Made by a program: the position numbers and the translations under genes. Below the pieces are notes generated by a model. That model made no database searches. It was not told the origin of the DNA and saw only the letters and a program-made list of their open reading frames with translations. From the NCBI GenBank assembly GCA_023238725.1, contig CM041536.1, positions 15,035,271 to 15,099,270 on the forward strand: DNA of 64,000 nucleotides, written 5' to 3'. How positions within the stretch are numbered: position 1 is the stretch's first letter; every line of letters starts with the position of its first letter. Shown here piece after piece: positions 20,358-32,200 of this stretch. The DNA is from Scortum barcoo. Lineage: Eukaryota; Chordata; Actinopteri; Centrarchiformes; Terapontidae.

Positions 20358-23300
20358 GTGTGATGAAAATAAAATAACACATTCAAGGGAAATAAAATGT
20401 AGATTAACTTAAAATCTCTTGATTTTGAATCAAATAATTTCATTATTGGCAACAAAGTCCAGCTTGTGCCGCCAAACGGTCTGAGCATTCAGACCGAAAA
20501 CAGCTTCTTTAGTGAACTATCAACTACAAACACTTACCAAACACATAGTTCTGTTTATAAAAGCCATGAAGCAAAGCAGTGTACTGTTACACAGCAAAGT
20601 GAAGAAAGTCCTCTACAAACGTTAATTGATTACCCTTTCCTTTCACATTCATCAGTTGTGCACAATTTGGACATACAGTAGACCAAAAGAGTGAAGTGCA
20701 TCGCAGTGCATTCGCCGTGCATGTTCTTGTGTGAATCTTTTCTGAGAGGAGGCAGGTTGGTAAAGTTATCTGCATTGTATTTTTTCTCTTTCTTTTAACG
20801 AAGATAAAATAAAAAGAAAAACTGTATAATTTTTCTTTGGGATAAGGCATTTCCTAACTGTGCATATACTGTAGATAGAGAAACTACAAAATTCCCTGAT
20901 ATGTTATCAAGTGCTAAAATATGTGCTCAACTACGAGGTGCCGCTGCTGAGACAGGCAGACAATTTTTGTTGTAGTCATATATTATTGCTATTTTCACCA
21001 GCTGTGCTAAACTGGACTACATCATGGATTACTATACGTTATGTAAAGTGTGTCTACCTATGTGTATGAGCATGAGGGAATTGCCCTGGGGTATCCAAAT
21101 CCATCATTTAATAAAATATATTATGTGTAACTTGTAGTCCAGCAACCTACAGCTGTGGCACTTCAGAAGCTAACAGTCGACCCTCTGGTGCTCTTTTTCC
21201 TGATGCTCTGTGGACTAAATATGACCTGTGATGACATCGTAGTCATATGATGATTGGGAGCTAAAACTGCATAGATCTTTACGAGTGTATACTGAGAACT
21301 ACCATGGCGCTGACGATGGGGCGGAGCGAACAGAGACCTCACAGACACACACAAGAGTTGCACGGCGAAACGAACGGCGACGCCCTTCTCGTACAGCAAA
21401 CTTCTCATACAAATGTGTGCAATCCAGCAGTGAGATTGAAGTCAATGACATTGTCGTTATCATGAGTTAGCTGCTGAGTTATTTGCTTCTGTGATGATGG
21501 AGAAGAAAACAAGTCACAGCCACCCCCCCCTTCCTTTTTTTTCGCCTTCTGTCTCTGCGCAGTGTGATAACACAGGCATTAGGTTTGCCTCAGAAAAACC
21601 TTGCGCGTACATGACTTCAACGCCTTCAGATTTTCACTTTTCTGCCTCCTAGGGTTCCTAGGCCTATGGTACTCTTACTAGTAATAGGGCATCAATGTAA
21701 AATACAATTCCTGGGGGCAATTAAGGAAACACATTAGAATTTTTTTTACATAATTATGAACGACATTTCCAGTAGCCTGCAATATTTACAACCACATATG
21801 AGCACGGGCATGATCAGTTTTGTGTGAGGGTCAGCAGCCACCATGTTTGTGTCTTCTGTTTAAATTCTATGAATCAATAACAGGATAGTGGAAAGGACTT
21901 GAGAGATGGCATGTCTTTCAGTTGAGCTACATGCAGTAACAATAGATTATTCTTCAGTGTGGGGCTGGGACCTTGGGTTTGAACATTGGCAGTGTAGTCA
22001 GCAGCTGCTGGTATACAACACAAGCTAACACAATAGGAGGGAAAAGATCCCATTTCCCATAGCCTTGTGATCATCCTTCACAAATATGACAACAGTGGAA
22101 CTTCAGCCTTACAGCATTGTGATTACAATGACTTCAGGATAAACAGTCACCACTAATAAAGAGAGAAAAAATTGACCAGCTGGAACTAAAACATATGGGT
22201 CACGTTGATCATTCAATTTAGATGAGATTGCAGTGAAATTAACAAAATAGCAAATATTGACCAGTTAGTGATCTACTTTTTAAGGGTCTACTTTTGTAAA
22301 CTTGGCTGTAATCCACAAAAATATACTTTTCTCGAAAATGTGATCATACAGTGCCTTAAGCATGTACTTACACCTCGGTGATATATATTAAAGTTGTTAT
22401 TTACACAGCAAAAGAAAAAGGTTTGGCTCAAATTTTCAATTGTACAAACAGAACAGCAAACGTTCATGGCTTTAGATATCAATTCACGGTCTTGGTTTAC
22501 GTGATTTTACACCGTTTGCAATAAAGCACAATAAAAAAGAGAAAACTATGAGGAAAGAAATGGTGGGTTTGAGTTAACTGTTAGGAAACCGTAGCAACTG
22601 TACAAAACAACACAAAAGAACAGCTTTGGCTTATATTACTGATGAACTGTTGCACAAATGTGAACGTGTTGATTTTCTCCCCAGTTCAACTGGACATGTT
22701 CGCATCATCTTAATTGCACATTTATATATCCTACTCTTTTAAATTATAAAATGAATAGTATGTCATTATTGCAATAAATTCATGTTGCTATTTTGCTTTT
22801 ACCTCCAACAGTATTGTTTCATCTATTTTCTAAAGTAGTCTCAACTGTTGCAATTATTTACCGTGTGATCAAAAATCCTGTAATAGTATTTATTAGCTCC
22901 GTGTTCTCTGTGTCTCCTGATTGACTGAATCAATAAGATAGAAGAGGCCACTTGAGATAACTTGTGTGGTTACCGCATGATTTTAAAAGATAGTTCTTGC
23001 AGTGAACATCATATGTAAGGGTCCTCAGCCTGAAAGCAACACAACTTTCTCCGATTGTTTGCAATTTGCGAGCACAGCAATACAGCAACTACAAGTGTCT
23101 GACTAGACCAGTGACTACAATAATCTACCGCCTATTGTTAAACATTTTTCTCTGAACATCTTTCTTCTGCAAACGTCCTCTGAATTGCACCAAGTACCTG
23201 ATACCACCTGCTTGTGCATTTAATTCAGTCCAGCTAACTGAGATTTTAAAAACTTACTGTATTGGTTTGAAAATTGACTGTAGATATGTCCTGATACGTC

Positions 23301-23455
23301 TTATAACATTTGCCACTCAGTCTTACAAATTAAAATGGAGTTGAATAATAGTATCATAATGATAGCTCTAAGGACCCTTGCTCTTTCTTTTATCTCCACG
23401 TCTAACCCCTCCCTTTCTATGACCGGCTGGTGACTGGAGGCCTGACCGGGGCTCT
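20358..23455 (-). other. mef2a: mef2a 3' UTR (3' end uncertain)
   Basis: This AT-rich, exon-free stretch directly follows the mef2a stop codon, with several minus-strand AATAAA signals. A Pumilio-type TGTAAATA (minus) occurs at about 22,387-22,395. Frames on either strand (for example 21,163-21,408) lack any family feature. I take it as 3' UTR because no other gene starts before the mctp2 promoter. Confidence 0.45.
22889..22894 (-). terminator. mef2a: Candidate proximal polyA signal for mef2a
   Basis: AATAAA on the minus strand, about 560 nt past the mef2a stop. It could give a short 3' UTR form. Confidence 0.25.
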
Positions 23456-23792
23456 TTATGTCACCCACGTGTCCATGCGCAAGCGCTTGACAGAGGGGCT
23501 CTCCCTGTCTTCGGAGCCAGCAGGGGGTCTGCCCAGCCCTAGCGGAGAGTGGAAGTCTGGCCGATGGTCCTCGCGATCGCTGCCGTCGTACGAGCTACAG
23601 GAGGAGCTGAGGCTGTCGGCAGGTGAACGTCCCAGAACTTCCTGTCGGCTGGACCCTTGCTGTGGCTGCTGAGGGGGAAAGCCAGAAGGGGTGACGCGCT
23701 CCCGCGGCGGTGAAATGGGCTCGGACTTGATGTTGATGCTCTGGCTGGTGCTGATGGAGAGGTTGGAGCCCTGAGGTAGGTGACCTCCACCA
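23456..23792 (-). CDS. mef2a: mef2a last coding exon
   Basis: Phase 2 acceptor TCCTCTGCAG. It encodes 111 residues to TAA at 23,458-23,456. It contains SQSINIKSEPISPPRER, the sumoylation/acetylation switch (Lys402, with phospho-acceptor Ser407), then RSPADSLSSSCSSYDGSDRE, REDHRPDFHSP, and VKRLRMDTWVT at the end. The glutamine tract is short. Confidence 0.97.
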
Positions 23793-26186
23793 CTGCAGAG
23801 GAGATAACCATGACATTTTGCGCTCAGTCTCAAAGAAAAAATGAGACAACAAATGCGAGGTGCAACAACGTGAGAAGCCAGGAATATGTAGATGTGTGAT
23901 TCAGCATGATATCACAGAGCACAGTGGGTGTTGCTTTTATGTGAGGGCGTCTGGAGAGTGTGCCTTTGTTTGGAAGTGTGTTACTCACACCAAAGAATTA
24001 AGAGCTGCCTGGCCCAGTTGATGCTGTTGCCATGCCGACATGGAGCCCAGCGAGAGCCCAGGAGAGCTGAAGCCCTGTAGGGAAGAGATCTCTGCGCTGC
24101 TCAGGGAGAACTCTGTAAAAACAAAAGGGGCCACACACAGTGAGAACTCGCTCACATTTCTGATACAACACCGTGTACCACTGAGAAAAGAGCAGGAAAC
24201 TGACAGCGTGTAGTACAAACAGTCAGGGCCGAGGCCGTTGTTTTTCAGTGTGAGGGGAGCAAGACCAGACTCACCAGCAGGGTTATAGGAGGTGGGCATG
24301 CCTGAGTAGACCAGGCCCTGTGGGGGTAAGCTGGGGGTGGTGACTGACACTACTGGAGTGGCCAGCGGCTGGGTGGACTGAGAGCTGCTTATCCTCTGGG
24401 TGTTCTGCAAATCACAAAGAAAAAATATAGAAAATGCATAAGCCCAAAATATTCACACTCCAATATTATCTGGATTATCTAAGTATCTTTTAAGATAGTT
24501 AATTTAGCATCTAGAATTTACAGTTTTAAGAGGTAAGTTTTAAGAAGAAGTTTTAAGAAGTACTATACAGGGTAATAATACAAGCTGCCACTAGGTGGTG
24601 ATGTAGTTTCATGGCAGTCAATATTATAAGTATATATTATGACTTTTTATATGTTTGACAAATATGTAAAAAAAAAATACAGAATATTCAATATTTAGCA
24701 AGTGATGCTGTGGTTTCTTTACAGGGATTTTCTGACATTAATCCACATATGGCTTACCAAATTTCAGCTAAACGTGAGAATTCATCCCACATTGAGAAAG
24801 GTTACTATGGGCTTAGAAACAGGCAGGTGGATTTCAGTAATCACAATAAATAATTATTTTTTTCCATCAATTTTAAGTGGACAACTGACAGATGTACTCA
24901 CTGTAAAACACAAGAACTGACATGCAGCTACAACCACAACAAATTATTAATCAGATTTACTGCAAATATACTCAGTGACTTTTACTTTGTTAGAAATGAC
25001 AAAGAACGCTGTTAAAGGGATTTTGCTGGTGAGAAGCGGTTGTGACGGGCGAGCCCCCTTTCAACAGCATCTATTGCCCACACATTCAGAGTGGAACAAA
25101 TGAAAGTGAATCTAGTTATCCGTTTTATAATCAAATAAACAACCCTTAAAAAGGATAATATAAATGACACGTTTCAATTCCCAGAGTGACGTACAGGAAG
25201 GCTTGGGTGGTTTTTAGTGCAGTGACTGGCATGCAGTCCACGCAAACACACACCTACACAGCACGGTGCGAACATGCAGCAAACTACGCTGTGAGCTACA
25301 AGTGCACACGCTCCAACTGCTCTAATCAAACACAGACATACTTTAAAACAATACGCAAACAAATCCTCAGATTGTAATGTAACAAACATATGTGCAGCTG
25401 CCAGTGGTTACGTCTAAAACAGCATTGCATCATGATCTAGCTGATGGCTTCCTTGCATTGTTCCAGCACTCTCTGGCCAGATGACTTCACCAGACCCAAG
25501 TATCTTACAGAATGATGTAATGAAAAATGAGGTCATCTTCTCTTCCTTAGAAATAAATATTAATTATTTATATTTTTACACAGCTTTTCTTGATTCTAAA
25601 ACTTTTCAGAATATGACTACTGTATAATAGTATAAAAAACATATAGCAACATTAATTTGCGCTTAGCTTTCACTCTCTCTCACACTCCTGGCTGTACATG
25701 ACTAACGTTGACGTGTTGGGAGCGGAGGAGCCAATTTAACAGGCTGAGGCAATTTTCACAGGCCAAACCCAAAACATGCAGTGACAAAACATTTCTTAAA
25801 ATTTATTATTGCTGGCAGTTCCGAGAGCCAATCTCCGGTTTGAGCACTGCCTTTTAGTCTATCATGTGTGATTACCGGAAGCACGTTCACATTTTAGCCA
25901 TTTGCCCAGGCATTTGTCAAAACTCACCAAATCCATTTCCTCCTCCTCCGACTGCCCTCAACAGAAGAGAAGAAGAGAGCCAGAGTTACAGAGAAGCAGA
26001 GCGACTGTAAATGGCTCTGGAAAAATTGTGCCAACTATCTGGATTTTACAGTAAAAGGGACAATGAGGAATGTAAAAGTGTGGATGACTTCTGCAGCCGT
26101 TGTAAAGTCAGCTATATTCTGCTGTGCGGTTGTGGCTCTCTATAGCTCCGTAGCTATAGTCTGTTGGGCTGTAAAGGAGTTATCTT

Positions 26187-26218
<32 letters not shown>

Positions 26219-29200
26219 AAGAAGAAGAAGAAGAAGATGCGTACTGGACAAAAGTCAGGAAGTTAAGAAAAGAACAGAAATGCTGCAGAATTGTTCTAGA
26301 TACTGACTAATGCTCATCTGCTTCTGAACACTGCAATCATCTTGTAATCATCAGAAATTACCCATGAAGTTTCTTCACCGGTTCCAACAATGACTGCATA
26401 GCACTGTAAGCTTCAAATCCTACCTCTGCTGAAATACAGAAACCAAAAGCCCATCTTCCATCTTTTCGGTGCTTTGGGACATACTGCAACCAGGCCAGGG
26501 CTGTCTTAATACCCACACTCAATCAATAGCGGCAGGAAGACACGACAAGGGCGACAAGATATTATCTGGCTCACACCCTGGGCCCCTGATTAAGTCTTCA
26601 TCTACCCTCTGTCACACTGAGATGTGATTAATTTAATTTAATACCATTATGGCCTAATGACAGGCTGTCTGCAGACCTGCCACAGCCGGCACCCTCCACA
26701 GCCTCTGCCACTCTAAAATGCTCCACTGGTTTGGACGAGAGCAGAACCGCCGCTGCCTAACCTGTTCCAGGCCCGTCACAACACAACCTGTCCTGCTCCA
26801 CCGATTCCACATGCCGATAAGGTAACACACTGTTGTTTAAACATGGCTCCAGGCTAAGGAGGAGCACCCACAGTAACCCGAGATTTATTTACCAAACACA
26901 ACCATTTTCCTGGAGTGTCTCCTGTTGCTGACAACACCGGCAACATGCAGAGTTGGAAATAGTGTATTTGCTGGCCTATGTCTGAAATTCCCCAATTTTT
27001 TATTGCTTTTTCTTTCTTGATTTACAACCAGGGGACTGTAGTCTGGCCTCAGGTGCTCGCTGTGGTCAGAGCGCTCTGCACCTTCATTATTATAATTAAA
27101 ATAAAAAGCCTCTCATTTAAACGTGAATAATTGAGTGAGAGTTACGACACCTGGGCTTCAGATTCTTGGCTCGGCCCACATTTTACTGGAGGTGATCTAA
27201 GAAGAAAGCAGCACAAGTGGAACACTGCCCGGATGTGTGGCCTACACACTGTGAGTGAGTCTCACTTGGCAGGTAAACATAGCCCTTGGTGAGGTGACAA
27301 CCTCACTGGCAAGGCAAGCTGCATTGATGCGATAACATCAAAAACGTTTGTAGCAAAACCCTTAAAAATACTGTATCATGAAAGTGTAGATTAAGACACT
27401 AAAAAAGGCTCTGGTGTGTCCTCCAGAGAGACTTAAAGGTCCTTCAGCTGTGTGCGGTGGTGTGCTCTTTACTCACCAGTGGGGGCATCATCCCTTTGCT
27501 AGATGGAGGGATAACAACCCTTAGGTCTGGCTTGCGGCTTCCCATTCCCATGTTCCCTCCAGGGGGTGGTGGAGACTTGGTGGGCATGACTTTGCCCAGG
27601 CCATTGCCGCTGGGTGTGCTGAGGACGCCTGGAGAGCCCCTTGGGTTAACAAAACCGTTCCCTGCAGAGGTACACAGCAACAGAAACACATCATCAAACC
27701 ATGGACTGTGACTGACAACACTCCCAGTCATCAAGCAAACCTCTCGCACAGCGTTGTTTTCCTGCCGCTGCACGCAGCGTTAAGTGTTTCCAACCCTCTG
27801 GGAAGTTTTAATAGACTTGGATAATTATCCTGCACATTTACAAAAATAAAATGTCCATTTCAAAATTGATGAGCCTTTTATTTTTATTGTGAATGATTAC
27901 ATCAAAGTCAATTCTTTGCATCTTGGGATGAGGAGCAGTTCACTGACAAATGTACTGTGACTGCTTAAAAGAAATAGCTGAAGCCATTACAGTTGAACAA
28001 AAAAACGATAAAGGATCTCTAGATGTTGTTTTTCACTTTGCACACAAACAATAGCAAAGTGCTAGACTCTGCTTTCAACATTCACACCTCAATGTGCATG
28101 AGCATTAGTCATTTCCTCTCTTCAAAAACTGAGTCCACACAAACTTATTTGAGGAACTCCCACCCTCCTCACTCCTCCCACTCGATCGCTGGACAACAGT
28201 CTCATCCAAAGGGTGAATATTATCAGTGGTTCTGGACACATTACTTACATTTCAATGAGAAATACTCATTAAGAAATACTTTTCACAGTGTCACATATAA
28301 GTGTTACGGACTTGCAGGAACCGTCTGTAACAGTTAAATGTCTGCATATATTCAGTACAGTTTTCAGATACTATACTTTGGTGTGTGATATGTTGTAATA
28401 CATTATGTGCCCTCTAATAATACACTGTTTTTTCTCTGAAATACCAGCACTAAGTGAGAGTAATACAATATTATGCTCAAAAGTAAAACTACAGTGTCAT
28501 AAATTACCCCCTTATAAATGGTTACAGCACTGTAAACTGTATTATACTAACTGCCGTATTTGAAAATGTACAGGTTACAGAAAAACATTCATTCTTCCTG
28601 GTTTGTTCAACCTACAGTACATTTTTTTGTTCCATTGCGAGATACCGAATGACTCATCTGAACAAGGTCTGCAGTGGGATTCTGCAGATTCCACACAAAT
28701 CCACTTTAATAAAAATGGAGCAGTAAATTCTTATGAAAAAAAAACGCACCAAACAAAAGCAATATTTCAAGTGCACTTGAATTTTAAATTGAAATTGTTT
28801 GATGGAAGCCGAGTAAAAACTATACCTTTACCATTTATGTATGCGGAAATCCTGAAAACAACGGGAAGAAGGAATGAATGGTATCTATCACTGCATCAAC
28901 AGATCAGTAACACTTCAACAAGTTGCTGACTTCTCCATTGTGTTCAGTGTATCCCAGTGAAACACAAAGTGTGCGCACAATGAGTAGGCTCTTGCGTAGG
29001 AACATAATGGAACAATAGCCCCTCGGACTACAGATAAGGACAGCAACAATTCACGGTCAAATAAACAGTTTTGAAGCTGACAATAGTATCTCACAGCTGA
29101 ATCAACAGTATATACAAGTAGCGAGCACCATCGGCTCTTGCTTTGATCATACAAGACTTGGCTGCTGCAAGAAAACAATGTTTACAGAATAAGCAGAGTA

Positions 29201-32200
29201 AATGTTCAAGGCCCTAAAAATAGAAAACCTGATTAAAAGCAGTGAAGATGTCATTGAGTGGGAATGAGATGTTTGTGCAAACAGAATTTCATGTTGAGGA
29301 TTTGGCTGCAGCGTGGCAATATGGTATGTAAAGAGATTTCTGATGACAATATGGGAGCTGTGATATCCTACTTTAACAGAGATCCTGCCCAAAACATAAA
29401 GCTGCTGGACAAAAGGAGATGACAATATGACGGCCTTTTTCACAACAGATATTTCGACTTGTCACAGCATGGAAAGCACAGGCATACTGCTTAGCATATC
29501 GTAAGCCACACCAGTAAGCTAGCATGCACAACACGTGAGCACTGGTAAATGTTATTAATGTTAGTATAAGTAAAAGTAAAAATGTACTTTTTTCTGCTAT
29601 GACACATTAAATTGCCTGCTGTGAAAAAGGCACTGAGTTAGTTAGTTTTTATTTCTGTCTCTTACTAAACATTTGGCCCCTCTCACACCACTATATGACA
29701 AACATTACAGACACCTTCCAGGAACATATATGCGTAACACAAACATACCAATTATAATATTATATGTCTATTTATATACATTCAAATGCCACATATTTCA
29801 TGCAAAGAAATTGTACACTGAAAACAAATAAATGCTATAAGAATGATTATCTTTTTTTCTCATCTCCATTTTTGCACATCATTGACACACACATTTAGAC
29901 ACAATTTCTTTCTGGCTATTTAGTTGTTCAATCAAATACACCTGTCTCTGTAGCCACATTATTGTTCATTGCCATCTTTTTTACTTTAACGGAGCCAAGA
30001 GTAATGAGGACTTTTAAAATCCTCTAAATTTAAATATTTATATATAAGTTTCCTGTGGCCCTCCGTCGCACATCTAAAGCTTATGCAGCATTAATCCACC
30101 GAACGCCATTGTGCATACAGCTGTAGCTGCTGCTGTAATGCTGTAAAACAAATGGTCCTTATTTTATTATACAACATTACTGGGACAGAAATGTAGTCCC
30201 AGTGCATCTTTTAACATTTGTCCATTTCTTTACCAACATGGTTTTTGGCACTTTAGATGTAGAAAAATGCTTTACAAATAAAATGTATAATTATTATTAT
30301 TAACATATGCTGGGTTGATAACAGTATGACACACTGGACACATTGCCAGTGCATCACAGGGCAAAGATGGACAGACAGGCACTAAGCGCTGTATTAACTC
30401 ATTTAGACTTTATTATTAACCCACCTGACTTGTATATCTTTGTAATGCGCCTGTGATTATGACTTCAGATGCGTGATGAGTGAATCCCACACTTCTTTTA
30501 AAATAATTGCCAAGAAGGGAACATGTCTGAACAAATACTTAGACCACAAAATTCCTTTGGAGCCAAGGTAACAGCCACAAGTTACAACCCAGCCTTTCAG
30601 CTGAGACACTTCAGTACATTTCAGTGGGCTTTTCTGAAGTCTGCTCAGGCATTCCATATTCAGACTTCTCCAATGGACTGCTTGTGCCAATAAATCCTCT
30701 CTGGCTGAAACCTGTGCATGTCGAAAGCTGTTTGGTTTCAGTTCATTGTCCTGAATTATTAACACGGTCTGGGAAAGGGGCATTACATAACCTAGTGTTT
30801 ACAACTGAAACATTCAGTTTTCATTTTAAGTTCAGGGAAAGAAAACACTGTGACTTATTGTGCCCAACATCCCACGTGCGTCAGGTTCAGGCAAAAGAGA
30901 AAATGTCTTGATGAATGAGAAGAAATAATAGATAGATTTTCTAATAATAGATGCCACGCAAACTTCTATTGTTGTGTCTCAGAAAACTAAGACCAGACAG
31001 GATATGTGCTGGGTGATTTGTTGAGACTGAAGGCAGATGGCAACCAGGTACATGATTGTTCTTACAGCGTGGATATGATTCATCGTCATCCACTATCCGT
31101 CTCTAAATACATGTTTCAGGTTCAATTAACCTCAGCATGAAGGAATCAAAAACCACAATCAAAGGAAATAATGTTCTGAGAGTAACATTAAAACCAACAC
31201 AAACGTTGTGCAACTACGGTACTTCTATCCCAAGACCTTGTGTGATCTGCTGAACATACAAACAAGCTTTGTAATGGTGTTTCGAGAGCTTGTAATGCTC
31301 CAATATTAATGGAGGGATGTGTACAGCTTGCAGCCATATTACATAAGAGGGAGCACGGTCTTAACACTCCATCTACCGGAATTCTATAACTACTAGAATT
31401 ACCATAGCAGTCATTTTGACCATTTATACATTATTTGCATGTAATTTAACTGTCTATAATGCTATATAAGGTATGGGTCAATATGACTATTATGGCCATT
31501 CAAGGTAGAAATACTCAGAACGCTTTTGTGTTTTGTAATTTTAAGAAAATAACAAAATTAGAATAAAATATAGACACATTTAAAAAGACTTTTCCTTTTA
31601 AATTTTTTTAAAAATTTAAAAGGAAAGTCAGGGTCCTATAGTTACATGGGTTTCATTTCAACAAAGTTATTACATTGCAAAATTTAAAAACAGTCAAAAT
31701 GACAGCCTTGGTAGTTAGAGTGTTCACCACAACTTTCAGTCTTAATGCTCACCAGTCAAGGACCAGAGCTTGTAATTAGGCATAATTGTATGAGGTGTTG
31801 AGAGAAAAGATCTATTATTGGACTGTACACAGTAGTAATAGTATAAAATGAGACTAAAAGAGGTGTTTTTTGAAGGCGTAGTAGCTGTAGAGCCATTATC
31901 TGAACCAAAGACTACAACAACAACAACAACAACAACGGATGGCTTATTTTTAGAAGGAACAACTGTAACTTATTTTCTAGAAAAATCTTCCCAATGATTT
32001 TCACTGTGTACCAACATATACCAATCAGGCAGTTTTCACAATCAGCTAAGTAAAAGTAAAAAAGTAAATAACTCCCACAGTTAAAACAGCTGCTCATCCC
32101 TAACAGAGACCCAGATGTTTTGTGGAAAATAATCTATTTCTTTGATTTGCCTTATGTACAAAAAAAACATGCATGTAATTGTCCCTCTGTGGTGACACCA

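Larger units (their letters stand above)
25952..27476 (-). other. mef2a: mef2a intron upstream of beta microexon
   Basis: This 1.5-kb intron contains (AAG)16 on plus, which is (CTT)16 in the transcript, at 26,189-26,236, and a perfect 8-bp inverted repeat at 26,140-26,159. No gene. Confidence 0.6.

Noticed and set aside
21163..21480. Possible small gene in the presumed mef2a 3' UTR
   Set aside because: Short frames on both strands without motifs; the local GC rise alone is not evidence.
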